Source of the DNA: Rhynchopus euleeides
Taxonomy: Eukaryota > Euglenozoa > Diplonemea > Diplonemida > Diplonemidae
Assembly: GCA_963210315.1 (NCBI GenBank)
Contig: OY723280.1
Location: 868,001-932,000, forward strand
Reading direction: 5' to 3'
DNA: 64,000 bases
The notes beneath the pieces are model-generated. The model saw only the letters and a list, made by a program, of their open reading frames with translations. It did not search any database and was not told where the DNA came from. Positions 40,503-50,647 of the stretch are shown here, in pieces (position 1 is the first letter of the stretch; each line of letters begins with the position of its first letter). The position numbers and the translations under genes were made by a program.

Positions 40503-41406
40503 TCACGCGCGCCCGCCCCCGGCCCTGCCGTTTCCCGGCGCCCTCGCCGGTGCCTTCGCCACGATGCGCTGCTGGGGGGCTCTGGCGGCGGTGCGGGGGC
40601 GTGTGTGTTGTGTCTGGGGGGCGGCCCCCGGGCCCACTGCCGCAGCCGCTCGCATCACAGGGTGGGCCGTGGCGTCCTCCCTGGCGAGGTGGCGCTCGAT
40701 CGCAGCTCGCGGCACCCTGTCTCGCACGAAGGCAATCTGGAGCAGCACCTGTCGCAGCAGGTGGTTCCCCAGCTCCCTCTGGGGGGTGCGCCCCCAGCCT
40801 GCGACGCACGCCGTCGCCAAGATCCAGAGGCGCAATGCCTCGAAGGCCTCCCCCAGAATGCGCCCCCCGGGGAGATGCAGCGAACCCGACACCCAGCGAG
40901 ACTCGAGCTGCAGTACCAGGTACTGCGCGTCGGTCTCGATGGCCGCATCCCACTCCGCGACGTCCGCCACATCCGCCGGGTGCACCGCCGCGCTCGTCAT
41001 CGGCGCCGCCATCTGCGGGTACATCGGGGGCGGTGTCACCGGGGGAGCACCCATCTGCTGAGGAGGGGGAGGGGGCTGCGACGCCACCATCGATGCAGCC
41101 TGCTGCTGCATGGTCGCGACACGCCGGTCGAATTCCTCCTGGAACTGACGTGTTTGTTCTGCCGAAGCCTCGTCGAAGCGCCGCTGCTGCGCTGCTGCCT
41201 GTGCCTGCACTTCGTTCAAAGCCTCGCGCACCGCTGCCACCTCCCGTTCTGACTGCACCCGCATGTCCTCGATGGTCGTCGCCGCCATCTCGGTCTGGTG
41301 CACCGAGGTCTCGACGAGTCGGATGTAGACCCAATCCGGAGCGGGGAAGGGGTAGGTCACATCCGGACCGTCGTGCACTTCGACTCCGGCCACATAGTTG
41401 TAGGCC
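40503..41406 (-). pseudogene. gag-like protein, C-terminal part (alpha1)
   Basis: About 300 codons from AYNYVAGVEV to the stop. They include a coiled coil (EREVAAVREALNEVQ and following), a Pro/Met-rich hinge and an Arg-rich C-terminus. The N-terminal part is absent because LINE-H fragment H2 adjoins, so no native start remains. The equivalent N-terminal part survives only at 53067-53423. Confidence 0.8.
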
Positions 41407-41675
41407 GGCGGGGGCGCGCCCGGGCGGACTCCAGGACCTCCCGCAGATCCGGGGTGACCGCGGGTTGCTCCGCAGGGTCTGGAGCGTCGACATCCACCGC
41501 CACCCGGTCAATGTAGCCTGGGCACCGCTCACCCCGCACTGCGCATGACGCGCACACTTTGCGCCAGCATCTGCCACACGCGTGATGCCTCGCGGAGCGG
41601 TCGAACGGGCGGCGGCACTTCTCGCACTCCTCCACCTGGCCCGCCGAGCCCCCCTGACGCACCATCTGCATGGGA
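41405..41675 (-). pseudogene. LINE-H fragment H2
   Basis: 271 bp on the minus strand match 55485-55748 of LINE-H, covering the FYVE-like zinc finger. The fragment is joined to an R repeat at CTGCATGGGA|GAATC, the same junction as H1, and to truncated gag at the other end. The shared junction marks the start of the second 7147-bp unit. Confidence 0.85.
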
Positions 41676-44036
41676 GAATCATACCTTGGCCGGGCTATCG
41701 CAGACAGGGGGCACACACACGTCGACTCGGCTATAGTTCTCCTGGTGGTGTGTGTGCGCAACGACAAGAAAGGCAAAGGCAATGGGTAGTGGGGGTGTTG
41801 ATGGGAAGGGGGAAGGGGGACTTCCGGTTCAGCTTTTCCTCACTTGCAACGCGAAGGGGTTAAGAGATCCCGCGACAACCGCCAATTCAGGCTGTTGAGG
41901 CGAGGTCTCCGCCTGCCCCACCGCGAGTGAAGAAGCGCCGCACCGCAAGTGAAACCTGGTCCCGGGTTTCGGGAGAAGAAATGCAAGAGGGGGGGATACG
42001 GGAAGGGAGATCTGCCGGATTGGCAGAGGTGTGGACGTATCCAACGGAAAAAGACAAAACCTGGAGGGCTCTGAGGTATTCTACCGCCTCCAGGACGGAC
42101 TTGTTAATAAGATGGCAGGCGGCACACAGCCGCTTGCGCACAACAGCTGCCACGGTCGTATTGTCGACCCAGATCTCTACAGCCCCCCCGCACACAGACC
42201 GGGGAAGGGCTCGCACTGTTTTGTTGAGGGCCATCGCCTCGAGAATGTTAATGTGCAGCTGGGACTCGGCTGCGGTCCACGAGTCACCAATGACCTGCAT
42301 TTCTTGTGTAAAGGAATCTATTAAGACGCCACCCCAACCCTTGAGGGAGGCGTCAACAAAGCAAGTAAAAGACGGGGGTGTGGACTGAATAACTCTCCTG
42401 TGGGGGGGAACACGCGCAACCCCCACACACACACACCACTGCCGCAACTCCCGGCAGACCGATGGGGGGATCCGCACAGGGTCAGGCGGCCGAAGGACCG
42501 CCCGGTTCAAAAAATTAGTCACCCGGCGGAGGAACTTGATCCCAAACCAGAACCTCCCCGGGGACACTCCCGAAATGGCGCTGGCGTGGAGCAACCTTCC
42601 ACCCAGCGACTCTAGCTCACCAGCCGTCACCCTCTGCCAGTCCACGCTGTCCAGCTTCGCCATCAGCCTGTCCGACGGAGACACGGTCTGGGCAGCGTGG
42701 TCGAATGCCACCCCGAGAAACTCGTAGACCGTCGCCGTGTCCACCGAGTCAGACGGCTTCCATGTCGCAGCGCACGCCGCAGCCACCTTGTCCATCTGCC
42801 GCGTCGCCTCTTCGACACTGGTGCGGGGGCCGGTCAGACGCACGTTGTCGATCCAGACGTCGACCCCCACCTCAGGCGCAGTGCAGAACTCCTGGCGGAC
42901 GTAGTCCCGGTGCCCACCCACAACAGCAGCCAAAGTGTGCATCAGCTCGGGCGCACAACAGTGGCCCATGGGCAACCTCAGCAGCTCATACCAGTCCCCC
43001 GACTCGTCAGCGAAGCGAAAGAACCTCCGTGCAGGCGCAGGGATGGGGATCTGATAAAACCCGCACTTGAAATCCCGCGCCGACCCACACTCCGCAAACA
43101 CCGCGTCGAGGTACCCCGAGATGTGCCCCAGGGGGACGTGTGCCGCGTAGGACTCCTCCAAGTTGTCGTTTGCCTGCTTGGTCCAGAGGATGAACCTCTG
43201 CCGCAACCCGGACGGCTTCTCCTCCATCACAGTAAAGGGCACGCACAGGGAGGGGCCCGGACCCGACGCAGGCCCAGCCACTCCGTTCTCCACCAGCAGC
43301 TCCGCATGCTTGTGTTGTAGATGCGAGGGGCGGGAGCGCCCCTCAGAGGGAGAAGGTGTAGAAGTGCCCGGCGGGGGTGCATCGGGGAACGTCAGCCGCC
43401 ACACCTCGTCGAACCTGCGCCTCACAGTGGCGGTCATCCTCGCCCGCAGCGCCTCGACGTCCATCTCCGCCACAGAAGACACATGCAGGGGCGCACGGCG
43501 CTCCTCCTCCGTCGCCGGCAGCCTCGACTGGTGCGCACGCCGCGTCACCGAGTGCAGCCCCCGCTGCTTGCGGCAAAAGGACTCAGGGTCGGCCATCACA
43601 GATGCCGTGTCACCTCCTGCGTCCGCAGCGCCCTCGCCATCTCCGTGGGGCATCCCCCGTAGCGGATGGTGGTGCTGGAGAGGCCGCCCTCGCCGTGATG
43701 CTTCGCGAGGCGGCCCACCAGCATCTCCGACAGATCCGCTCCCGACGCGATGAGCCCGAAGAGGAAGGTGAGCGCCCCGCGCTTCACGCTGTGGCCCGAG
43801 TAGGCCTCCATCCCCGGTGTTGCCCGCCACATCGCCGTCACATCTGCCGTCGAAACCGCCGTCAGCCGCTCGAAGGGGCGCAGGCGCGTCACCAGCTCCG
43901 CGATGGAGGGGGTCAGGTCCCCGCATATCACCGTCCACTTTGAGGCTGTGAACGGGTTGGCCCGACGGCCCTTCGGGGAGGTGTGCCAGTCTATTATCAC
44001 CTCCGTGGGCTGCACCGCGATGAACTGCTCCGACGA
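41676..44036 (-). mobile_element. YR-retroelement partial copy beta'2
   Basis: This is the tandem repeat, shifted by 7147 bp, of the partial copy at 34529-36889: R (41676-41907), RT/RNase H and the YR 3' fragment. By eye I saw no differences between the two in their encoded proteins. Confidence 0.85.
41887..43596 (-). CDS. RT/RNase H, beta'2 copy
   Basis: 569-codon frame identical in its encoded motifs to the copy at 34740-36449 (beta residues). The YR 3' fragment lies directly upstream (43596-44036), with the TGATG overlap. It is an intact frame in a non-autonomous partial copy. Confidence 0.85.
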   Translation of the reverse strand: MADPESFCRKQRGLHSVTRRAHQSRLPATEEERRAPLHVSSVAEMDVEALRARMTATVRRRFDEVWRLTFPDAPPPGTSTPSPSEGRSRPSHLQHKHAELLVENGVAGPASGPGPSLCVPFTVMEEKPSGLRQRFILWTKQANDNLEESYAAHVPLGHISGYLDAVFAECGSARDFKCGFYQIPIPAPARRFFRFADESGDWYELLRLPMGHCCAPELMHTLAAVVGGHRDYVRQEFCTAPEVGVDVWIDNVRLTGPRTSVEEATRQMDKVAAACAATWKPSDSVDTATVYEFLGVAFDHAAQTVSPSDRLMAKLDSVDWQRVTAGELESLGGRLLHASAISGVSPGRFWFGIKFLRRVTNFLNRAVLRPPDPVRIPPSVCRELRQWCVCVGVARVPPHRRVIQSTPPSFTCFVDASLKGWGGVLIDSFTQEMQVIGDSWTAAESQLHINILEAMALNKTVRALPRSVCGGAVEIWVDNTTVAAVVRKRLCAACHLINKSVLEAVEYLRALQVLSFSVGYVHTSANPADLPSRIPPSCISSPETRDQVSLAVRRFFTRGGAGGDLASTA

Positions 44037-44746
44037 GAATCATACCTTGGCCGGGCTATCGCAGACAGGGGGCACACACACGTCGACTCGGCTATAGTTC
44101 TCCTGGTGGTGTGTGTGCGCAACGACAAGAAAGGCAAAGGCAATGGGTAGTGGGGGTGTTGATGGGAAGGGGGAAGGGGGACTTCCGGTTCAGCTTTTCC
44201 TCACTTGCAACGCGAAGGGGTTAAGAGATCCCGCGACAACCGCCAATTCAGGCTGTTGAGGCGAGGTCCGGGGGATGGAGGGTGGGACAATAAAAGAAAG
44301 CGGACAAGACGAAGAGTGTTGGCCGCGGGGAGATTACCCTGATGAAGGGGGTGTTGTGTGGTGTGGTGTTAAAGTTATATACAAGGTGTCCCGGGAAGGT
44401 GCATGGGCACAACATGGGGGGAGAGAGAGAGGGGAAAGGCAACAGGATTGGGGTTGAGGGGTGTCAGGGGTGATGAGGGGGATGGGGGTGTCTGCTGCCA
44501 GTGGCCTTGGGTCATATTCCCTCAGTAAACTGTGAGAATCATACCTTGGCCGGGCTATCGCAGACAGGGGGCACACACACGTCGACTCGGCTATAGTTCT
44601 CCTGGTGGTGTGTGTGCGCAACGACAAGAAAGGCAAAGGCAATGGGTAGTGGGGGTGTTGATGGGAAGGGGGAAGGGGGACTTCCGGTTCAGCTTTTCCT
44701 CACTTGCAACGCGAAGGGGTTAAGAGATCCCGCGACAACCGCCAAT

Positions 44747-46456
44747 TCAGGCTGTTGAGGCGAGGTCTCCGCCTGCCCCACCGCGAGTGAAGAAGCGCCG
44801 CACCGCAAGTGAAACCTGGTCCCGGGTTTCGGGAGAAGAAATGCAAGAGGGGGGGATACGGGAAGGGAGATCTGCCGGATTGGCAGAGGTGTGGACGTAT
44901 CCAACGGAAAAAGACAAAACCTGGAGGGCTGTGAGGTATTCTACCGCCTCCAGGACGGACTTGTTAATAAGATGGCAGGCGGCACACAGCCGCTTGCGCA
45001 CAACAGCTGCCACGGTCGTATTGTCGACCCAGATCTCTACAGCCCCCCCGCACACAGACCGGGGAAGGGCTCGCACTGTTTTGTTGAGGGCCATCGCCTC
45101 GAGAATGTTAATGTGCAGCTGGGACTCGGCTGCGGTCCACGAGTCACCAATGACCTGCATTTCTTGTGTAAAGGAATCTATTAAGACGCCACCCCAACCC
45201 TTGAGGGAGGCGTCAACAAAGCAAGTAAAAGACGGGGGTGTGGACTGAATAACTCTCCTGTGGGGGGGAACACGCGCAACCCCCACACACACACACCACT
45301 GCCGCAACTCCCGGCAGACCGATGGGGGGATCCGCACAGGGTCAGGCGGCCGAAGGACCGCCCGGTTCAAAAAATTAGTCACCCGGCGGAGGAACTTGAT
45401 CCCAAACCAGAACCTCCCCGGGGACACTCCCGAAATGGCGCTGGCGTGGAGCAACCTTCCACCCAGCGACTCCAGCTCACCAGCCGTCACCCTCTGCCAG
45501 TCCACGCTGTCCAGCTTCGCCATCAGCCTGTCCGACGGAGACACGGTCTGGGCAGCATGGTCGAATGCCACCCCGAGAAACTCGTAGACCGTCGCCGTGT
45601 CCACCGAGTCAGACGGCTTCCATGTCGCAGCGCACGCCGCAGCCACCTTGTCCATCTGCCGCGTCGCCATTTCGACACTGGTGCGGGGGCCGGTCAGACG
45701 CACGTTGTCGATCCAGACGTCGACCCCCACCTCAGGCGCAGTGCAGAACTCCTGGCGGACGTAGTCCCGGTGCCCACCCACAACAGCAGCCAAAGTGTGC
45801 ATCAGCTCGGGCGCACAACAGTGGCCCATGGGCAACCTCAGCAGCTCATACCAGTCCCCCGACTCGTCAGCGAAGCGAAAGAACCTCCGTGCAGGCGCAG
45901 GGATGGGGATCTGATAAAACCCGCACTTGAAATCCCGCGCCGACCCACACTCCGCAAACACCGCGTCGAGGTACCCCGAGATGTGCCCCAGGGGGACGTG
46001 TGCCGCGTAGGACTCCTCCAAGTTGTCGTTTGCCTGCTTGGTCCAGAGGATGAACCTCTGCCGCAACCCGGACGGCTTCTCCTCCATCACAGTAAAGGGC
46101 ACGCACAGGGAGGGGCCCGGACCCGACGCAGGCCCAGCCACTCCGTTCTCCACCAGCAGCTCCGCATGCTTGTGTTGTAGATGCGAGGGGCGGGAGCGCC
46201 CCTCAGAGGGAGAAGGTGTAGAAGTGCCCGGCGGGGGTGCATCGGGGAACGTCAGCCGCCACACCTCGTCGAACCTGCGCCTCACAGTGGCGGTCATCCT
46301 CGCCCGCAGCGCCTCGACGTCCATCTCCGCCACAGAAGACACATGCAGGGGCGCACGGCGCTCCTCCTCCGTCGCCGGCAGCCTCGACTGGTGCGCACGC
46401 CGCGTCACCGAGTGCAGCCCCCGCTGCTTGCGGCAAAAGGACTCAGGGTCGGCCAT
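44747..46456 (-). CDS. RT/RNase H, alpha2 copy
   Basis: 569-codon frame with the same motifs and alpha residues as 37600-39309. The start overlaps the YR stop. Apparently intact. Confidence 0.88.
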   Translation of the reverse strand: MADPESFCRKQRGLHSVTRRAHQSRLPATEEERRAPLHVSSVAEMDVEALRARMTATVRRRFDEVWRLTFPDAPPPGTSTPSPSEGRSRPSHLQHKHAELLVENGVAGPASGPGPSLCVPFTVMEEKPSGLRQRFILWTKQANDNLEESYAAHVPLGHISGYLDAVFAECGSARDFKCGFYQIPIPAPARRFFRFADESGDWYELLRLPMGHCCAPELMHTLAAVVGGHRDYVRQEFCTAPEVGVDVWIDNVRLTGPRTSVEMATRQMDKVAAACAATWKPSDSVDTATVYEFLGVAFDHAAQTVSPSDRLMAKLDSVDWQRVTAGELESLGGRLLHASAISGVSPGRFWFGIKFLRRVTNFLNRAVLRPPDPVRIPPSVCRELRQWCVCVGVARVPPHRRVIQSTPPSFTCFVDASLKGWGGVLIDSFTQEMQVIGDSWTAAESQLHINILEAMALNKTVRALPRSVCGGAVEIWVDNTTVAAVVRKRLCAACHLINKSVLEAVEYLTALQVLSFSVGYVHTSANPADLPSRIPPSCISSPETRDQVSLAVRRFFTRGGAGGDLASTA

Positions 46457-47385
46457 CACAGATGCCGTGTCACCTCCTGCGTCCGCAGCGCCCTCGCCAT
46501 CTCCGTGGGGCATCCCCCGTAGCGGATGGTGGTGCTGGAGAGGCCGCTCTCGCCGTGATGCTTCGCGAGGCGGCCCACCAGCATCTCCGACAGATCCGCT
46601 CCCGACGCGATGAGCCCGAAGAGGAAGGTGAGCGCCCCGCGCTTCACGCTGTGGCCCGAGTAGGCCTCCATCCCCGGTGTTGCCCGCCACATCGCCGTCA
46701 CATCTGCCGTCGAAACCGCCGTCAGCCGCTCGAAGGGGCGCAGGCGCGTCACCAGCTCCGCGATGGAGGGGGTCAGGTCCCCGCATATCACCGTCCACTT
46801 TGAGGCTGTGAACGGGTTGGCCCGACGGCCCTTCGGGGAGGTGTGCCAGTCTATTATCACCTCCGTGGGCTGCACCGCGATGAACTGCTCCGACGAGAGG
46901 GTGCACACCTCCCCCCACCGGGCCGCGGTCTTCCACGCCGTCAGCGCCGCCAGTCGGAGATGCGGCTGTTGACACAGCGCCCACGCCACGAGTACCTCCT
47001 TCGGCATCGGCGTCGCCTGCTGCTGCGGAATGGCCCCCCCGGCCGCACGCAGCGCGCTTGCCAGGCTGAGGAGGGGCTGCTGGGCGAGGCCGAGGTGGCG
47101 CATCGTCCCGGAGAGCGCCTTTGCGTAGGCCAGCATCCCCTGCGGCGACACCCCTGTCGCCAGCACGAACAGCATGGCGGTGTCGGCGTCGACTTCTAGG
47201 CCGTGCTCGTTGGCCCACCGCACCAGCCTTGCCCACAGCCGCTGCCTCTGTGACGAAGTGCTTCGCGCCCACATACCCGCCACCACGGCCTGCAGGCGCT
47301 CCACGGCCTCCCCGGGGCCGACCTCCACCTCTCCCGTGACGCGCACCGCCACACCCCCGACCCGAGCGGCCACGTGCCGCATCAT
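46456..47385 (-). CDS. tyrosine recombinase, alpha2 copy
   Basis: Complete 309-codon frame with the R, K, H-x-x-x-R and Y residues, matching the alpha1 copy at 39309-40238. Confidence 0.88.
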   Translation of the reverse strand: MMRHVAARVGGVAVRVTGEVEVGPGEAVERLQAVVAGMWARSTSSQRQRLWARLVRWANEHGLEVDADTAMLFVLATGVSPQGMLAYAKALSGTMRHLGLAQQPLLSLASALRAAGGAIPQQQATPMPKEVLVAWALCQQPHLRLAALTAWKTAARWGEVCTLSSEQFIAVQPTEVIIDWHTSPKGRRANPFTASKWTVICGDLTPSIAELVTRLRPFERLTAVSTADVTAMWRATPGMEAYSGHSVKRGALTFLFGLIASGADLSEMLVGRLAKHHGESGLSSTTIRYGGCPTEMARALRTQEVTRHL

Positions 47386-47649
47386 CGCCCTCGCAAAGAG
47401 CGGTGTTCTCCCGCTGGCGGCGCCGGATGCGCCTAAGGGCGTTGCGGGCCCTGGCTGAGCGGGGTGGGGTCGAAGGGATGTGTCGGGTGGAGGAGATGTT
47501 GTTGAGGTGTTGTTGTTGTTGTTGTCGTTGTTGTTGATGCTGTTGATGTTGTTGATGTTGTGGATGTGGGGGGGGTTGGATGGGCGGCGAGGGGCGGGGT
47601 GTTGTAGAAGCGCGAGGGGGGGGCGGGCCTGGAGCCGGGAGGTGGGCAG

Positions 47650-48547
47650 TCACGCGCGCCCGCCCCCGGCCCTGCCGTTTCCCGGCGCCCTCGCCGGTGC
47701 CTTCGCCACGATGCGCTGCTGGGGGGCTCTGGCGGCGGTGCGGGGGCGTGTGTGTTGTGTCTGGGGGGCGGCCCCCGGGCCCACTGCCGCAGCCGCTCGC
47801 ATCACAGGGTGGGCCGTGGCGTCCTCCCTGGCGAGGTGGCGCTCGATCGCAGCTCGCGGCACCCTGTCTCGCACGAAGGCAATCTGGAGCAGCACCTGTC
47901 GCAGCAGGTGGTTCCCCAGCTCCCTCTGGGGGGTGCGCCCCCAGCCTGCGACGCACGCCGTCGCCAAGATCCAGAGGCGCAATGCCTCGAAGGCCTCCCC
48001 CAGAATGCGCCCCCCGGGGAGATGCAGCGAACCCGACACCCAGCGAGACTCGAGCTGCAGTACCAGGTACTGCGCGTCGGTCTCGATGGCCGCATCCCAC
48101 TCCGCGACGTCCGCCACATCCGCCGGGTGCACCGCCGCGCTCGTCATCGGCGCCGCCATCTGCGGGTACATCGGGGGCGGTGTCACCGGGGGAGCACCCA
48201 TCTGCTGAGGAGGGGGAGGGGGCTGCGACGCCACCATCGATGCAGCCTGCTGCTGCATGGTCGCGACACGCCGGTCGAATTCCTCCTGGAACTGACGTGT
48301 TTGTTCTGCCGAAGCCTCGTCGAAGCGCCGCTGCTGCGCTGCTGCCTGTGCCTGCACTTCGTTCAAAGCCTCGCGCACCGCTGCCACCTCCCGTTCTGAC
48401 TGCACCCGCATGTCCTCGATGGTCGTCGCCGCCATCTCGGTCTGGTGCACCGAGGTCTCGACGAGTCGGATGTAGACCCAATCCGGAGCGGGGAAGGGGT
48501 AGGTCACATCCGGACCGTCGTGCACTTCGACTCCGGCCACATAGTTG
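47650..48547 (-). pseudogene. gag-like protein, C-terminal part (alpha2)
   Basis: Same C-terminal gag segment as 40503-41406, truncated at the palindrome centre. The upstream AAC-rich stretch (47500-47560) is the gag-YR spacer. Confidence 0.8.
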
Positions 48548-49453
48548 GAGGCCTACAACTATGTGGCCGGAGTCGAAGTGCACGACGGTCCGGATGTGAC
48601 CTACCCCTTCCCCGCTCCGGATTGGGTCTACATCCGACTCGTCGAGACCTCGGTGCACCAGACCGAGATGGCGGCGACGACCATCGAGGACATGCGGGTG
48701 CAGTCAGAACGGGAGGTGGCAGCGGTGCGCGAGGCTTTGAACGAAGTGCAGGCACAGGCAGCAGCGCAGCAGCGGCGCTTCGACGAGGCTTCGGCAGAAC
48801 AAACACGTCAGTTCCAGGAGGAATTCGACCGGCGTGTCGCGACCATGCAGCAGCAGGCTGCATCGATGGTGGCGTCGCAGCCCCCTCCCCCTCCTCAGCA
48901 GATGGGTGCTCCCCCGGTGACACCGCCCCCGATGTACCCGCAGATGGCGGCGCCGATGACGAGCGCGGCGGTGCACCCGGCGGATGTGGCGGACGTCGCG
49001 GAGTGGGATGCGGCCATCGAGACCGACGCGCAGTACCTGGTACTGCAGCTCGAGTCTCGCTGGGTGTCGGGTTCGCTGCATCTCCCCGGGGGGCGCATTC
49101 TGGGGGAGGCCTTCGAGGCATTGCGCCTCTGGATCTTGGCGACGGCGTGCGTCGCAGGCTGGGGGCGCACCCCCCAGAGGGAGCTGGGGAACCACCTGCT
49201 GCGACAGGTGCTGCTCCAGATTGCCTTCGTGCGAGACAGGGTGCCGCGAGCTGCGATCGAGCGCCACCTCGCCAGGGAGGACGCCACGGCCCACCCTGTG
49301 ATGCGAGCGGCTGCGGCAGTGGGCCCGGGGGCCGCCCCCCAGACACAACACACACGCCCCCGCACCGCCGCCAGAGCCCCCCAGCAGCGCATCGTGGCGA
49401 AGGCACCGGCGAGGGCGCCGGGAAACGGCAGGGCCGGGGGCGGGCGCGCGTGA
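48548..49453 (+). pseudogene. gag-like protein, C-terminal part (beta)
   Basis: About 300 codons: AYNYVAGVEVHDGPD, a coiled coil (about residues 40-95, heptad-like EREVAAVREALNEVQ and QQRRFDEASAEQTRQ), a PPPPPQQMGAPP hinge, a helical core (about 150-260) and an Arg/Ala-rich tail. No zinc knuckle is present. The N-terminal part (codons ending TYEVE) is at 53067-53423 on the other strand, and the two match in frame at GAAGTG|GAGGCCTAC. It probably packages the element RNA; that is inferred from position only. Confidence 0.78.
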
Positions 49454-49717
49454 CTGCCCACCTCCCGGCTCCAGGCCCGCCCCCCCCTCGCGCTTCTACA
49501 ACACCCCGCCCCTCGCCGCCCATCCAACCCCCCCCACATCCACAACATCAACAACATCAACAGCATCAACAACAACGACAACAACAACAACAACACCTCA
49601 ACAACATCTCCTCCACCCGACACATCCCTTCGACCCCACCCCGCTCAGCCAGGGCCCGCAACGCCCTTAGGCGCATCCGGCGCCGCCAGCGGGAGAACAC
49701 CGCTCTTTGCGAGGGCG

Positions 49718-50647
49718 ATGATGCGGCACGTGGCCGCTCGGGTCGGGGGTGTGGCGGTGCGCGTCACGGGAGAGGTGGAGGTCGGCCCCGGGGAGGCCGT
49801 GGAGCGCCTGCAGGCCGTGGTGGCGGGTATGTGGGCGCGAAGCACTTCGTCACAGAGGCAGCGGCTGTGGGCAAGGCTGGTGCGGTGGGCCAACGAGCAC
49901 GGCCTAGAAGTCGACGCCGACACCGCCATGCTGTTCGTGCTGGCGACAGGGGTGTCGCCGCAGGGGATGCTGGCCTACGCAAAGGCGCTCTCCGGGACGA
50001 TGCGCCACCTCGGCCTCGCCCAGCAGCCCCTCCTCAGCCTGGCAAGCGCGCTGCGTGCGGCCGGGGGGGCCATTCCGCAGCAGCAGGCGACGCCGATGCC
50101 GAAGGAGGTACTCGTGGCGTGGGCGCTGTGTCAACAGCCGCATCTCCGACTGGCGGCGCTGACGGCGTGGAAGACCGCGGCCCGGTGGGGGGAGGTGTGC
50201 ACCCTCTCGTCGGAGCAGTTCATCGCGGTGCAGCCCACGGAGGTGATAATAGACTGGCACACCTCCCCGAAGGGCCGTCGGGCCAACCCGTTCACAGCCT
50301 CAAAGTGGACGGTGATATGCGGGGACCTGACCCCCTCCATCGCGGAGCTGGTGACGCGCCTGCGCCCCTTCGAGCGGCTGACGGCGGTTTCGACGGCAGA
50401 TGTGACGGCGATGTGGCGGGCAACACCGGGGATGGAGGCCTACTCGGGCCACAGCGTGAAGCGCGGGGCGCTCACCTTCCTCTTCGGGCTCATCGCGTCG
50501 GGAGCGGATCTGTCGGAGATGCTGGTGGGCCGCCTCGCGAAGCATCACGGCGAGGGCGGCCTCTCCAGCACCACCATCCGCTACGGGGGATGCCCCACGG
50601 AGATGGCGAGGGCGCTGCGGACGCAGGAGGTGACACGGCATCTGTGA
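49718..50647 (+). CDS. tyrosine recombinase (YR)
   Basis: 309 codons from the ATG at 49718. Catalytic residues expected for tyrosine recombinases are visible: R156 in TAARWGEV, K185 in SPKGRR, H245 and R249 in YSGHSVKRG, a His pair at 276-277 in AKHHGEG and Y289 in TTIRYGG. In YR retroelements this enzyme integrates a circular DNA copy without target duplication. The gene follows gag by 264 bp, a spacer that contains an AAC microsatellite. It ends in TGATG, overlapping the RT start by one base. All catalytic positions are intact. Confidence 0.9.
   Translation: MMRHVAARVGGVAVRVTGEVEVGPGEAVERLQAVVAGMWARSTSSQRQRLWARLVRWANEHGLEVDADTAMLFVLATGVSPQGMLAYAKALSGTMRHLGLAQQPLLSLASALRAAGGAIPQQQATPMPKEVLVAWALCQQPHLRLAALTAWKTAARWGEVCTLSSEQFIAVQPTEVIIDWHTSPKGRRANPFTASKWTVICGDLTPSIAELVTRLRPFERLTAVSTADVTAMWRATPGMEAYSGHSVKRGALTFLFGLIASGADLSEMLVGRLAKHHGEGGLSSTTIRYGGCPTEMARALRTQEVTRHL

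Larger units (their letters stand above)
36890..41406 (-). mobile_element. YR-retroelement copy alpha1 (gag 3' part, YR, RT/RNase H, R-S-R)
   Basis: On the minus strand the order is gag C-terminal part, YR, RT/RNase H, R (37389-37620), S (37122-37388) and R' (36890-37121). The 5' end is missing: gag starts at GGCCTACAAC, where LINE-H fragment H2 joins with a 2-bp CC overlap (41405-41406). It shares the alpha residues (VEMATRQ, VEYLTALQ, GESGLSST) with the copy at 44037-48547. Confidence 0.88.
44037..48547 (-). mobile_element. YR-retroelement copy alpha2 (gag 3' part, YR, RT/RNase H, R-S-R)
   Basis: This is the tandem counterpart of alpha1: R (44536-44767), S (44269-44535) and R' (44037-44268). 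Its gag 5' end is cut at CAACTATGTGG, directly against the head-to-head plus-strand copy. It carries the alpha residues. Confidence 0.88.

Noticed and set aside
48504..49523. Pro/Ala/Arg-rich ORF antisense to gag
   Set aside because: It is a GC-rich shadow of the gag frame. The same shadow appears at every copy.
48445..50646. Upstream extension of the RT/RNase H frame to 1303 codons
   Set aside because: The extension overlaps gag and YR out of frame, is compositionally biased and has no domain. The ATG at 50647 with the TGATG overlap is preferred.
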